A DNA stretch of 40,000 nt from Bacteroidota bacterium. GTDB lineage: Bacteria; Bacteroidota; Bacteroidia; Chitinophagales; BACL12. The stretch spans positions 1-40,000 of the forward strand of contig JADKAC010000008.1 in NCBI GenBank assembly GCA_016715425.1, written 5' to 3'. Shown one piece after another: positions 1 to 9,300 of the stretch (positions within the stretch are counted from its first letter, which is position 1; the number at the start of each line of letters is the position of its first letter). The position numbers were made by a program, and so were the translations under genes. The notes under the pieces were generated by a model. It ran no database searches. It was not told the origin of the DNA and saw nothing but the letters and a program-made list of their open reading frames with translations.

Positions 1-344
1 ATGATGTAAAGAATAAAGAAGTGTTTGGCGTTTGCAATAATCCAAATTATCATGGACATAACTATGTACTCATTGTAAAAATTGTGGGAGATATTGATCC
101 GGATACCGGCTATGTGATGAATCTGAAAACATTAAGTGATATGATTAAAAAAAATGTTACTGAGCGATTCGATCACCACAATCTGAATATGGATGTTCCT
201 GAATTCAGCAAATTAAATCCTACAGCAGAAAATATTGCAGTAGTAATTTATGATATCTTGCGAAAAATTCTTTCTTCAGATTTGGAATTACAAATTCGTT
301 TGTACGAAACAGAAAATAATTTTGTGGAATATCCTGCTCTCTAA
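1..344 (+). CDS. 6-carboxytetrahydropterin synthase / PTPS family protein (QueD-like), 5' truncated by window edge
   Basis: The open frame runs in from the window edge (first complete codon at base 3) and ends at a TAA at 342-344, so the N-terminus lies outside the window. The visible part has the family signature CNNPNYHGHNYVL, in which the HGH histidines belong to the zinc site, followed by a TGYVMNLKTL strand and the DHHNLN motif. The tail has the LYETENNFVEY stretch with the glutamate that binds the pterin ring. PTPS-fold enzymes act on dihydroneopterin triphosphate; QueD makes 6-carboxytetrahydropterin for queuosine. The first GTG in this frame (base 21) falls inside the conserved motif and is not the start. 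Whether it is QueD or a 6-pyruvoyl-tetrahydropterin synthase cannot be decided from this fragment. It converges with the OsmC-like gene. Confidence 0.88.
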   Translation, partial: DVKNKEVFGVCNNPNYHGHNYVLIVKIVGDIDPDTGYVMNLKTLSDMIKKNVTERFDHHNLNMDVPEFSKLNPTAENIAVVIYDILRKILSSDLELQIRLYETENNFVEYPAL

Positions 345-357
345 CCGCTGTTAATCG

Positions 358-762
358 TTATTCCTCTTTCAATGCTTCAGTAATAAATTCATTAGGTGAA
401 TGCAGTATTTTATGTACCGGACATTTATCCGCAATGATTAATAATCGCTTTACTGCCTCTTCACCGGGGTCTTTTTCAAATCGTATCTCTTTTTTAAAAA
501 TAGATTTATCCGCCAACCTTTCTAATGTAACGTGTACATATATTTCACCCAAATCCCATTGCTTGCGTTGTGAATACATTTTCAAAGTTATGCTGGTGCA
601 TGCTGCCAAACTCATACATAATAATTCAGTAGGTGTAGGACCTAACTCACCACCCTCTTTTTCTATAGGCTCATCGGCAAATAAAGTATGTGAACGACTG
701 TTGCAAACTGTTTTATACTTGATATCGCCGGTACTTGCGGATGCTTTTAATATTTCTTCCAT
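358..762 (-). CDS. OsmC family peroxiredoxin-like protein
   Basis: 134 residues, the normal length for the OsmC/Ohr superfamily. The two cysteines expected of the thiol peroxidase site are present: C55 in the helix LAACTSITLKMY and C114 in DKCPVHKIL. The GPTPTELL segment before the first cysteine is also typical. These small cytoplasmic dimers reduce hydroperoxides with a Cys pair. The CPVHKIL context is more like the general OsmC subgroup than Ohr, so organic hydroperoxide specificity should not be assumed. It is convergent with the PTPS gene (13-bp gap) and divergent from the aerotolerance operon. The ATG at 760-762 is the only good start and has no clear Shine-Dalgarno. Confidence 0.85.
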   Translation of the reverse strand: MEEILKASASTGDIKYKTVCNSRSHTLFADEPIEKEGGELGPTPTELLCMSLAACTSITLKMYSQRKQWDLGEIYVHVTLERLADKSIFKKEIRFEKDPGEEAVKRLLIIADKCPVHKILHSPNEFITEALKEE

Positions 763-867
763 GATATATTTTAATTAAAACTTGGTTTGTTTCAAATTAA
801 CAAAATTTAACGAGTAATGTTGTAGCGCTTTTAATCAATGATTAAACTTTATTAAAATGCGTGTGGT

Positions 868-875
868 TAATTTTG
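868..875 (+). promoter_or_regulatory. Bacteroidota-type -7 box for the moxR-bat operon
   Basis: TAATTTTG matches the Bacteroidota consensus TAnnTTTG and is followed by GCGACTC. Transcription would start near 882, about 30 bases before the moxR ATG. No convincing -33 TTG/TTTG is visible at the right distance. An almost identical 15-mer precedes asnS. The box overlaps the alternative GTG start at 861, which argues against that start. Confidence 0.5.
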
Positions 876-911
876 CGACTCTTATTGTTTATTCAAATAC
901 ATTATAAAAAA

Positions 912-1913
912 ATGGAAACAGCAGCAGCTTTGGATATTAGCGAATTGAATGAGCGCATTCATCGTGAAAGTGCTTTTATTGATTTACTCAGATTGGAGAT
1001 TTCAAAAGTAATAGTTGGACAGAAATACATGACCGACAGATTATTGCTCGGGTTACTTGCGCAAGGACATATATTATTAGAAGGTGTACCCGGCTTAGCA
1101 AAAACGCTTGCAATTAAAACGTTGTCAAGTGCCATTCATGCAAAATTTTCCCGACTTCAATTTACTCCGGATTTATTGCCTGCCGATTTAATCGGTACAT
1201 TAATTTTTAATCAAAAGGAAAATAATTTCGCTGTACGCAAAGGACCCATCTTCGCCAATTTTATTTTAGCAGATGAAATAAATCGTGCGCCTGCAAAAGT
1301 GCAAAGTGCATTATTGGAAGCAATGCAGGAAAGGCAAGTTACTATTGGTGATTCCACTTATAAATTAGAAGAGCCATTTCTTGTTTTGGCAACACAAAAT
1401 CCGATTGAACAAGAAGGAACCTATCCATTACCGGAAGCACAGATAGATCGTTTTATGTTGAAAGTGGTAATTACTTATCCGAATAAAGAAGATGAAAAAG
1501 CAATTATCCGTCAGCAAGTGAGTAATGATTTTGCAACCATACAACAAGTAGTAACTCAGGAAGAAATTTTAAAAGCAAGACATCTTGTTCGTGAAGTGTA
1601 TATGGATGAAAAAATTGAGAATTATATTCTCGATATTGTTTTTGCAAGTCGTAAACCGGAAGATTATAAACTTTCGAAGTTGAAACATTTAATTGCGTAT
1701 GGTGGATCGCCTCGTGCTTCTATAAATCTTGCATTGGCAAGTAAAGCGTATGCATTTATAAAACGCAGAGGATATGTAATTCCGGAAGATGTGCGGGCGA
1801 TATGCCATGATGTGATGCGTCATCGTATCGGACTTACTTATGAAGCCGAAGCAGAGAATTTGACTTCGGAAGAAATTATTTCTGAAATATTGAATGTGGT
1901 GGAAGTACCATGA
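912..1913 (+). CDS. MoxR family AAA+ ATPase
   Basis: 333 residues from the ATG at 912. Walker A is GVPGLAKT (residues 58-65), Walker B is FILADEIN (D121, E122), and the sensor-1 region reads LATQNPIEQEGTYPLPEAQ. The C-terminal lid domain carries the GGSPRAS motif. MoxR ATPases are chaperone-like AAA+ proteins that work with VWA-domain partners; those partners (DUF58, BatA, BatB) follow directly. A longer frame opens at a GTG at 861, but that overlaps the probable promoter and adds a non-conserved hydrophobic leader, so 912 is preferred. First gene of the operon running to 9105. Cytoplasmic. Confidence 0.93.
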   Translation: METAAALDISELNERIHRESAFIDLLRLEISKVIVGQKYMTDRLLLGLLAQGHILLEGVPGLAKTLAIKTLSSAIHAKFSRLQFTPDLLPADLIGTLIFNQKENNFAVRKGPIFANFILADEINRAPAKVQSALLEAMQERQVTIGDSTYKLEEPFLVLATQNPIEQEGTYPLPEAQIDRFMLKVVITYPNKEDEKAIIRQQVSNDFATIQQVVTQEEILKARHLVREVYMDEKIENYILDIVFASRKPEDYKLSKLKHLIAYGGSPRASINLALASKAYAFIKRRGYVIPEDVRAICHDVMRHRIGLTYEAEAENLTSEEIISEILNVVEVP

Positions 1914-1952
1914 TTTATTTTTCTTACTGTTTTGATATAAAAAACCACGTGC

Positions 1953-2828
1953 ATGGATAAGGCAACGTTGTTGAAAAAAGTGAGATTGGTTGAGATCAAA
2001 ACAAAAGGATTATCTCAACATATTTTTTCGGGTGAATACCATAGTGCATTCAAAGGTCGTGGTATGTCTTTCAGCGAAGTGCGTTCTTATACTTATGGTG
2101 ATGATGTGCGCAATATTGACTGGAACGTTACCGCCCGCATGCAACAGCCTTATATAAAAGTATTTGAAGAAGAACGTGAGCTTACCGTGATGTTGTTAAT
2201 AGATATAAGTCCATCTTCTTATTTCGGAACTATTAAGCAAAGTAAAAATGAATTGATAACAGAGATGGCAGCAGTTCTTGCTTTTTCTGCAATTAATAAT
2301 AATGATAAAGTGGGTGTGTTATTATTTACTGATAAGATTGAAAAATTTATTCCTCCCAAAAAAGGTAGATCACATATTCTGCGCATCATAAGTGAACTTT
2401 TAGATTATAAACCCGAAGGAAAAGGAACAGATATCGCCAAGGCATTAGAATTTTTTTCAGGCATAATTAAAAAACGTTGTACTGCTTTTTTATTCAGCGA
2501 TTTTATGAGTGATGATTATGAAAAACCTTTGCGCATTGCAGCTCGCAGACATGATCTGATTGGTGTGCAAATTTGGGATCGTCGTGAAAAAGAATTGCCT
2601 GCTGTGGGGATGATGCGCATGCGGGATGCAGAAACCGGTGAAAAATTTTGGGTGGATACAAATAGCAATCGTGTACGAAAAAATTACAGAGAATTTTTTG
2701 ATAAGAACACCAAATATTTTGAAACTACTTTTTTAAAATCCGGTGCGGATACCATGCACATTAATAGCGAGAAATCTTATATAACAGAATTACATAATTT
2801 TTTCAGCAGAAGAATGTTCAGAAGATAG
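1953..2828 (+). CDS. DUF58 domain-containing protein (VWA-like)
   Basis: 291 residues. The hallmark DUF58 segment is seen near residues 36-70: GRGMSFSEVRSYTYGDD, then the RNIDWNVTAR stretch and the FEEERE acidic patch. The following VWA-like core begins LLIDISPSS, a partial MIDAS motif. No membrane segment is visible, so it is probably cytoplasmic or peripheral. DUF58 proteins are standard neighbours of MoxR ATPases and are thought to be their clients or adaptors; the exact activity is unknown. It starts 39 bases after moxR stops, and the next gene begins 4 bases after its own stop, which supports one transcript. Confidence 0.9.
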   Translation: MDKATLLKKVRLVEIKTKGLSQHIFSGEYHSAFKGRGMSFSEVRSYTYGDDVRNIDWNVTARMQQPYIKVFEEERELTVMLLIDISPSSYFGTIKQSKNELITEMAAVLAFSAINNNDKVGVLLFTDKIEKFIPPKKGRSHILRIISELLDYKPEGKGTDIAKALEFFSGIIKKRCTAFLFSDFMSDDYEKPLRIAARRHDLIGVQIWDRREKELPAVGMMRMRDAETGEKFWVDTNSNRVRKNYREFFDKNTKYFETTFLKSGADTMHINSEKSYITELHNFFSRRMFRR

Positions 2829-2832
2829 TACG

Positions 2833-3774
2833 ATGCAAAAGAAGATTTCACATATCATATTTATAATTTTTCTTTTCTGCATTTCTGCATTGCATGCGCA
2901 GGAAGTAAAAGTGAGTGCATCCGTAGATAGCAGCAATTATTTAATTGGAGATTATATCCGTTATGATTTGCATATTCAATCGCCTGTTACAAATACTTTT
3001 AACTGGCCCTTAATAGATTCTATCGGCGGAGAATTAGAAACTATTTCTGTTTCCGGTGTAGATACACTTTTGCAAAATGGAGCCTATGCATTGCATCAGC
3101 AAATTGTTTTTGCTGCGTATGATTCAGGTATGTTTACTATTCATCCTGTGTATGTGGAATATAAAAAACAAGGCGACACCACACAATACATTGCAGTTTC
3201 TGATAGCATACAATTACTTATTCAAACTATACCGGTAGATACCACACTTGCAATAAAACCTATCAAAGAAAATATTTCTGTAACAGTGCCGGATTACACA
3301 TTGTATTTTATTATCGGTGGAATTTTATTATTGGCATTAATCGTATATCTCATTTACAGATATATTAAAAAGCGCAAACTAACACCGAAATCAGAGAAGC
3401 CAACACTCATTACTTTATATAATTACACCATGCAAAAATTGCAGGAGTTGGAAAATAAAAAGCTTTGGCAACAAGATGCATATAAAAACTATTACTCTGA
3501 ATTAACAGATATACTGCGTGAGTATTTAGATATTCGTTTTGATTTGCAAACAATGGAATCCACTACGGATGAAATTATGGAACAAGCGGTGCAAGCCGGA
3601 ATAAGCGCTGAGTTATTAAATCAATTAAAATTTATTCTCACTACCGGTGATCTTGCCAAATTTGCAAAGTCAAAACCTTTAGCAAATGAAAATACATTGA
3701 GTTTGCAATATGCATATCAGTTAGTGGAAACAACAAAAATGCAGAATGAAAAAGTAATAGAACAAACGAAATGA
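2833..3774 (+). CDS. BatD-like single-pass membrane protein of the aerotolerance operon
   Basis: 313 residues. The N-terminal signal sequence ends near HAQ (about residue 22). A beta-rich periplasmic domain follows to about residue 150, one transmembrane helix at about 157-178 (YFIIGGILLLALIVYLIY), a basic KKRK stop-transfer segment, and a helical cytoplasmic tail with YYSELTDILREYLD. This resembles a shortened BatD: one periplasmic beta domain, one helix, and the C-terminal helical domain also found at the end of BatD. Genes at this place between DUF58 and batA are common in Bacteroidota. Function is not established; a membrane partner of the VWA proteins is an inference. Its stop overlaps the batA start (ATGA). 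Confidence 0.75.
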   Translation: MQKKISHIIFIIFLFCISALHAQEVKVSASVDSSNYLIGDYIRYDLHIQSPVTNTFNWPLIDSIGGELETISVSGVDTLLQNGAYALHQQIVFAAYDSGMFTIHPVYVEYKKQGDTTQYIAVSDSIQLLIQTIPVDTTLAIKPIKENISVTVPDYTLYFIIGGILLLALIVYLIYRYIKKRKLTPKSEKPTLITLYNYTMQKLQELENKKLWQQDAYKNYYSELTDILREYLDIRFDLQTMESTTDEIMEQAVQAGISAELLNQLKFILTTGDLAKFAKSKPLANENTLSLQYAYQLVETTKMQNEKVIEQTK

Positions 3775-4781
3775 ATTTAGATTTTGCACATATCACTTTT
3801 GCTGATCCGTGGTTTTTATTACTGCTGATACTTATTCCTGTATTTATTTTATATCAATATAAAAGCAAGAAAAAATTTGTTGTATTTAATTCCAGTACAA
3901 TTCACAACATCAAAGAAAAATTATCTACACCTCGTACAAACTGGATTAAAATATTACCTGCATTGCGCATGCTCAGCTTTGCATTTGCAGTAATTGCATT
4001 AGCAAGACCACAAGCAGGATTCAGCAATAAAAAAATTACTACTGAAGGAATTGATATCGTAATGGCAATGGATATTTCCAGCAGTATGTATGCAATAGAT
4101 TTTAAACCAAATCGTATGACTGCTGCAAAAGAAGCGGCCATAGATTTTGTGAAAGCACGTAGTAGCGATCGCATCGGATTGGTGGTGTTTGCGGGTGAAG
4201 CATTTACACAATGTCCTATTACACTCGATCATATTTTATTGGAAAATCAAATTGATATCGTGGACAACTGGCAGTTGGAAGATGGCACTGCAGTTGGCGA
4301 CGGATTATTTATGGCTGTGAATCGGTTAATGGATACTACACAACTCAGTACCAAAGTAATTATTCTGTTAACCGATGGTGTACGCACAGCCGGCGAATAT
4401 TCTCCACAAGATGCAGCATATGCAGCCGCTCAATTAAATATTCGTGTGTACACAATTGGTGTCGGTTCAGAAACAAACAGCCCTATTCCCGTTGTAGATA
4501 AAAGTGGCAGAATGATTTTTGAATTAGATCCACGAATTTCTTTTGATGAACCTTCGTTGAAAGAAATTGCGGAAACAACCGGCGGATTATATTTCCGGGC
4601 AACGAGTAAAGAAAAACTCAATGAGATTTATAAAGAAATTGATAAAATAGAACGACAAAAAGTGGAAGTGAATGTTACTAAACGCTATGAAGAAAAATTT
4701 TATTTGTTTGCATTGCTCGCTTTTGTTTGTTTACTTCTGGAAATAATGTTATCACAAACTATATTCCGCACATTGACATGA
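3771..4781 (+). CDS. batA: BatA, VWA-domain membrane protein
   Basis: 336 residues. Two N-terminal transmembrane helices (about 13-28 and 62-79), then a von Willebrand A domain with a complete MIDAS: DISSS (D101, S103, S105), the threonine in LEDGTAVGDG, and the aspartate in LLTDGV. A final helix lies near residues 311-330. BatA is a VWA protein of the Bacteroides aerotolerance (Bat) set; the metal site suggests metal-dependent protein contacts at the membrane. Its start overlaps the previous stop as ATGA, and its own stop overlaps the batB start the same way, which points to translational coupling. The similar batB next door looks like an old duplication. Confidence 0.9.
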   Translation: MNLDFAHITFADPWFLLLLILIPVFILYQYKSKKKFVVFNSSTIHNIKEKLSTPRTNWIKILPALRMLSFAFAVIALARPQAGFSNKKITTEGIDIVMAMDISSSMYAIDFKPNRMTAAKEAAIDFVKARSSDRIGLVVFAGEAFTQCPITLDHILLENQIDIVDNWQLEDGTAVGDGLFMAVNRLMDTTQLSTKVIILLTDGVRTAGEYSPQDAAYAAAQLNIRVYTIGVGSETNSPIPVVDKSGRMIFELDPRISFDEPSLKEIAETTGGLYFRATSKEKLNEIYKEIDKIERQKVEVNVTKRYEEKFYLFALLAFVCLLLEIMLSQTIFRTLT

Positions 4782-5842
4782 TGGAGTTCGAGAACATACA
4801 ATATTTATATCTGCTTGCAGTAATTCCGGTGCTGTTGGTATTGTATTATTTACTGTTGCGTTGGCGAAAAAAATCAATACAATCTATTGGCGATTCTTCT
4901 CTGGTAATGCAAATGATGAGCAGGTATTCCATGAAGCGCAAAACATTAAAGTTTGTATTACTCTGTCTTGCACTTATTTCATTTGCAATTGCGCTTGCAA
5001 ATATTCGCATGGGCAGTAAGCGTGAAAAAGTAAAAGCAGAAGGCAGCGAAGTAATTATTTGTTTTGATGTTTCTCGAAGTATGCTTGCAGAAGATGTGAA
5101 ACCTGATCGCTTGACCCGTGCAAAAATTCTTGCTTCTCAAATAATTGAAAAATTAGAAGGTAATAAAATTGCATTGATTGTATTTGCAGGAAAATCGTAT
5201 GTGCAAATGCCCCTTACTGTTGATACTCGTGCCGCACTAATGTATTTGAATACCGTAAATACAGATATGGTGCAAGTACAAGGAACAGATATAGTCGCCG
5301 CTTTGGAGAATGCACAAACTACATTTGCTAACGGCACTGAAGAAAGTAATATTAATAAAAAAAATAAAGCCGTTATTATTATCACCGATGGTGAAAATCA
5401 CGATTCTGATGCATTGCAAATGGCAACAAAAATGGCGGCAAATAATATTAAAATTATAACTGTTGGTGTAGGTTCAACAGCAGGTGCACCCATTCCTGTG
5501 AAAGCAGGTAGCAACACTTCTGATTTTAAAAAAGATGGCGATGGCAATATTATTCTCACAAAAATGAATGAAGGAATGTTGCGTGAAATGGCAGTTTCCG
5601 GTGGTGGTATTTATGTAAATTTAGAACAAGGCAGAACTGCAGTGAATGATATTGAAAAAGAAATTGCTTCTCTGGAAAAAGATGAAGCAAACCAATTTGA
5701 ATACACCGATTATGCATATCATTTTCAATTGTTCCTCGCCATCGGAATTTTTCTGTTAGCGTTGGAGTTTTTTATAAGTGATCGCAGAGCCGGTTGGTTT
5801 TCACGATTTAATATTTTTGAAGAAGGAGGAAACGATGCGTAA
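4778..5842 (+). CDS. batB: BatB, VWA-domain membrane protein
   Basis: 354 residues from the ATG at 4778, which overlaps the batA stop; a second ATG follows at once (4781). Two N-terminal helices (about 8-28 and 57-74) precede a VWA domain with MIDAS motif DVSRS (D97, S99, S101) and the ITDGEN strand; a last helix is near 322-340. The frame is open further upstream (to 4727), but that part lies inside batA and lacks the expected membrane start, so it is rejected. It pairs with batA as the second VWA subunit. The last 8 bases overlap batC, and the batC Shine-Dalgarno lies within this coding sequence. Confidence 0.9.
   Translation: MMEFENIQYLYLLAVIPVLLVLYYLLLRWRKKSIQSIGDSSLVMQMMSRYSMKRKTLKFVLLCLALISFAIALANIRMGSKREKVKAEGSEVIICFDVSRSMLAEDVKPDRLTRAKILASQIIEKLEGNKIALIVFAGKSYVQMPLTVDTRAALMYLNTVNTDMVQVQGTDIVAALENAQTTFANGTEESNINKKNKAVIIITDGENHDSDALQMATKMAANNIKIITVGVGSTAGAPIPVKAGSNTSDFKKDGDGNIILTKMNEGMLREMAVSGGGIYVNLEQGRTAVNDIEKEIASLEKDEANQFEYTDYAYHFQLFLAIGIFLLALEFFISDRRAGWFSRFNIFEEGGNDA
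5821..5830 (+). promoter_or_regulatory. Strong Shine-Dalgarno for batC
   Basis: AGAAGGAGGA lies 4 bases before the batC ATG at 5835, inside the end of batB. Such a full anti-16S match is unusual here, since most genes in the window have A-rich leaders without one. It fixes the batC start at 5835 over the longer frame from 5778. Confidence 0.7.
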
Positions 5843-6563
5843 TTTTTTATTAATATTTGCAATTGCATTTACAACTTCATGTATTGCACAAAAAGAAAAT
5901 AGTTATATAGACAAAGGCAATAAAGCATTTGAAAATAATAACTATACCGATGCAGAGAATGATTATAAAACTGCTATTACAGAAAATCCTGAATCAGTAG
6001 CGGGAAAATATAATCTTGGCAACAGTTATTACAAACAACAGAAGTATGAGGAAAGTCTGAAACAATATCAGGCAATTGCAAAAACAAGTCTCGATCCCGG
6101 CATACGTTCAAAAGCATATCACAACATGGGTAATGCATATATGGAAATGCAGGACTACGAAAAAAGTGTGGATGCATATAAAAATGCATTGAAAAGTAAT
6201 CCGAATGATATGGATACAAAATATAATCTTGCCTATGCATTATCCAAACTAAAACAAGAGCAACAACAGCAACAACAAAATCAGAACGATAACAATCAGG
6301 ATAAAAAAGATCAGGATAAACAGGATCAACAAAATAAAGAGGATAAAAATAAAGATCAGAAGGATGAGAATAAACAAGATCAGCAAAATCAGAATCAGCA
6401 AAATAAAGATGAACAACAGCAGAAACCACAACCGAAAAAATATTCTCCTGAAGAATTAGATCGCATTATGCAAACGCTGAATAATCAGGATAAAAAAACA
6501 CAGGATAAAGTGAATCAACAAAAAACTCAACCCGTGAGAGTGCAGGGTGAAAAAGATTGGTAA
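5835..6563 (+). CDS. batC: BatC, TPR protein with a Q/K/D/N-rich low-complexity tail
   Basis: 242 residues. A short signal sequence ends near TTSCIAQ; the cysteine at 16 could be lipidated, or the protein could be cut after it. Three TPR-like units lie at about 22-55, 57-90 and 95-130 (repeated YNLGNSYY, HNMGNAY and YNLAYAL). From about residue 139 to 210 the chain is almost only Q, N, D, K and E, followed by SPEELDRIMQTLNN. TPRs usually bind partner proteins, here probably the BatA/BatB assembly at the membrane; that is an inference. The low-complexity DNA (CAACAG, GATAAA and CAGGAT units) produces false open frames on the other strand. Confidence 0.87.
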   Translation: MRNFLLIFAIAFTTSCIAQKENSYIDKGNKAFENNNYTDAENDYKTAITENPESVAGKYNLGNSYYKQQKYEESLKQYQAIAKTSLDPGIRSKAYHNMGNAYMEMQDYEKSVDAYKNALKSNPNDMDTKYNLAYALSKLKQEQQQQQQNQNDNNQDKKDQDKQDQQNKEDKNKDQKDENKQDQQNQNQQNKDEQQQKPQPKKYSPEELDRIMQTLNNQDKKTQDKVNQQKTQPVRVQGEKDW

Positions 6564-8359
6564 TGAAACAACTGAGTGTAATCATAACATGTATTTTTAT
6601 CAGTGCATTATCCATTGCACAAAGTGCATTTGAAGCAACTGTAAGCAGAAACCAGGTAAATACTTCTGATCGTTTTACAATCACTTTTACGCTACAAAAC
6701 GGAAGTAGTATTTCTAATTTCAAAGCACCGGCCTTCAGTGATTTTTATGTATTGGGTGGTCCTAATCAAAGCAGCAGTTTTAGTTCTATAAATGGCAGAA
6801 CATCTCAGAGTATAAGTTATGCCTATGTGTTGCAAGCAAAAGCAGTTGGTAAGTTTACTATTAGTTCTGCAAGTATAAAATCAGGAAAGGAAACCTTAAC
6901 AACACAACCAATCACGATTGAAGTAAGTGAGCGTCCGGCATCAAATAATAATAATTCAAGCAGCAATGATGAATCCACCGATGTAAATAGTTATTTGAAA
7001 AAAAATCTTTTTATAACAGCAACTGTAGATGTTGCTTCAGTGTATAAAGGGGAAGAAATTACAGTTACTTACAAACTCTATGTAAATCGCAATTCGCAGA
7101 TTTATGATTATCGTGTAACAGGTGCTACAGTAGTTCCAAAATTTAATGGCTTTCATTCTGCGGAAATAAATGTGCAGAATACACAAGGGAATTATGAAAC
7201 CATCAACGGTCAATCGTATTTAGTACAAGTAGTAAAAAAGACTAAGCTCACTCCGCAAATTGGTGGTACATTAGAAATTGATCCACTTGGTGTGGATGCA
7301 TTGGTTGCGCTGCGAGCAAAAAAACAAAGCAATAGTAAAGATCCATGGGATCAATTTTTTAATTCAAATTATGAGCGTTATGATTTTGAAATTGTTTCAA
7401 ACGCATTGAATGTTGAAGTGAAAGAATTGCCTGCAAATGCACCTGAAAGTTTTAATGGTGCTGTTGGAAGATTTGATATGAAAACAGAAATCAACACAAC
7501 AAAAACAAAAACAGATGAACCTATAACTTATCGGATTAAAATTACAGGCAACGGAAATCTTGCATTATTCCAAACACCTGTATTAGATCTTCCTCCGGGT
7601 TGGGAAACTTATGATCCTAAAATTTCAGAAACCGCTACTTCTAAAACTTATGAATATTTATTAATACCTCGTTCGCCCGGCACATTTACTTTACCCGCAC
7701 ATAAATGGAGTTATTTTGATCCGGATAGAAATCTATATCAAACTATTGCATCCGATGAATATGCAATTGATGTAGAAGCAGGAACAGGATACACAGGTGG
7801 TAATAATACAACAGGTATCAGCAAAGAAGAAGTAGAAATGTTAGCTCAGGATATTCGCTATATAAAAACAAAAGCACCGGAGTATGTTGTATCAAAAAAC
7901 TTGTTGCAATCACCCATTGCTTATATCGGATTATCTGCACCCATTCTTTTAGGTTTCTTTTTATTTTTCTTCACAGCAAGAAGAAGTGAAATGGAAAAAG
8001 ATGTAGTAGGAATGCGCAATCGCAAAGCAACAGGTATTGCAACAAAACGATTAAAAGTTGCGCATGGTTTTATTGCAGAGGACAATCGCAAAGCATTTTA
8101 TGATGAAACTATTAAAGCAGTGTGGGGATATCTTTCGGATAGATTTAATATTCCGCAAAGCAATCTTTCCAAAGAAAACATTGCGGACATTTTGCAACAG
8201 AAAAATATAAGTGAATCTGCAACACAGGAATTATTTGCGTTATTAAACCGAAGTGAAATTGCGTTGTTTGCTCCCGTGCAATCCACAGCAATTATGCAGG
8301 AAGAATACAATAAAGCAGTGCAATTAATTTCAGGAATTGAAAATGAATTATCCGCATGA
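6563..8359 (+). CDS. batD: BatD family protein
   Basis: 598 residues starting at the ATG at 6563, which overlaps the batC stop (TAATG); the frame extends two codons upstream to a TTG that is not needed. A signal peptide ends near SIAQS (residue 20). The large periplasmic part contains tandem beta domains beginning with FEATVSRNQVNTSDRF, typical of the BatD oxygen-tolerance family. A transmembrane helix near residues 444-465 is followed by a cytoplasmic helical tail of about 130 residues. BatD is usually taken to be a membrane scaffold of the Bat complex. The next gene overlaps by four bases (ATGA). Confidence 0.9.
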   Translation: MKQLSVIITCIFISALSIAQSAFEATVSRNQVNTSDRFTITFTLQNGSSISNFKAPAFSDFYVLGGPNQSSSFSSINGRTSQSISYAYVLQAKAVGKFTISSASIKSGKETLTTQPITIEVSERPASNNNNSSSNDESTDVNSYLKKNLFITATVDVASVYKGEEITVTYKLYVNRNSQIYDYRVTGATVVPKFNGFHSAEINVQNTQGNYETINGQSYLVQVVKKTKLTPQIGGTLEIDPLGVDALVALRAKKQSNSKDPWDQFFNSNYERYDFEIVSNALNVEVKELPANAPESFNGAVGRFDMKTEINTTKTKTDEPITYRIKITGNGNLALFQTPVLDLPPGWETYDPKISETATSKTYEYLLIPRSPGTFTLPAHKWSYFDPDRNLYQTIASDEYAIDVEAGTGYTGGNNTTGISKEEVEMLAQDIRYIKTKAPEYVVSKNLLQSPIAYIGLSAPILLGFFLFFFTARRSEMEKDVVGMRNRKATGIATKRLKVAHGFIAEDNRKAFYDETIKAVWGYLSDRFNIPQSNLSKENIADILQQKNISESATQELFALLNRSEIALFAPVQSTAIMQEEYNKAVQLISGIENELSA

Positions 8360-9105
8360 AAAAAATAAGCTTTATACTCAGTTTGTTTTTTGTGTTTGTG
8401 GTGAATGCACAAGATTCATTGGATGTGTATCTTGCCAATTCACAATACGATAATAATAATTATACTGCAGCAATTGAGATGTATGAAAATCTGATTGCAG
8501 CAAATGGTTCTTCAGCAGAAATATATTATAACCTCGGCAATGCATATTATAAAACAAATCAATTTGGTTTAGCAATATTAAATTATGAACGCTGTTTGCA
8601 AATTACTCCCAACGATAAGGATGCAACATTTAATTTAGAATTAGCCAACCTGCATATTAAAGATAAATTAGCACCTGTAAATCGTTTATTTATTATTCGT
8701 TGGTGGCAAAGCTGGATTAATATTTTGCAAGCAAATCAATGGCTTATTATTTCCATTATTCTTATTTGGATAGCTGTTGCAGGATTTGCAGTTTATCGCA
8801 TAAGTAGAAAATTACAATTGCGCAAAGCCGGATTTTTTATTTTCGGAATCAGCTTAATATTTTTTGTTTTTGCAATTAGCTGCACGTATGCAAAAGCAGC
8901 TTATGATAACAATTATCATTTTGGAATTATTACTCAACCGAGTTTAATAATTAAAAGTGAACCGAGTGAAAACAGCACCAATTTAGTGATGTTGCACGAG
9001 GGATTAAAACTGCGTATTCTCGATTTACAAAACGATTGGTATAAAGTAGAAATGCCCGATGGCAATCAAGGTTGGGCATTAGCTGTTGGCGTTGCTAAAA
9101 TTTAA
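8356..9105 (+). CDS. batE: BatE, TPR and SH3-like domain membrane protein
   Basis: 249 residues, starting in an ATGA overlap with batD. A signal peptide ends near VNAQ (about residue 19). TPR units cover about 25-105 (IYYNLGNAYYK, NYERCLQITPND), then two hydrophobic helices (about 125-146 and 156-178). A C-terminal bacterial SH3-like domain covers about 185-249 and ends with WYKVEMPDGNQGW. This TPR, two-helix, SH3 layout is the normal BatE form in Bacteroidota. Last gene of the operon. An imperfect hairpin (GACAGG at 9106-9111 with CCTGTC at 9132-9137) follows the stop, but without a T tract. Confidence 0.87.
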   Translation: MKKISFILSLFFVFVVNAQDSLDVYLANSQYDNNNYTAAIEMYENLIAANGSSAEIYYNLGNAYYKTNQFGLAILNYERCLQITPNDKDATFNLELANLHIKDKLAPVNRLFIIRWWQSWINILQANQWLIISIILIWIAVAGFAVYRISRKLQLRKAGFFIFGISLIFFVFAISCTYAKAAYDNNYHFGIITQPSLIIKSEPSENSTNLVMLHEGLKLRILDLQNDWYKVEMPDGNQGWALAVGVAKI

Positions 9106-9300
9106 GACAGGTCAACAGTTTGTTATTACTTCCTGTCTAATTGCTTCTTTGAATTCTACAGAAATCCTGTAATGCCGATCAACATCCCACTTCTATATGT
9201 TAATGTTATGTTATAAAAAATTTTTAGTCGAAGCGAAAATGACCTTATAAAAGCTTGCTTGCAAAATAAGGAATGCTTCTGTGCGCAGGGGAATGTGCGG

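Noticed and set aside
861..911. Longer moxR start at GTG 861 with a hydrophobic leader
   Set aside because: It overlaps a good -7 box (868-875), adds no conserved sequence, and MoxR ATPases are cytoplasmic; the ATG at 912 fits the family start.
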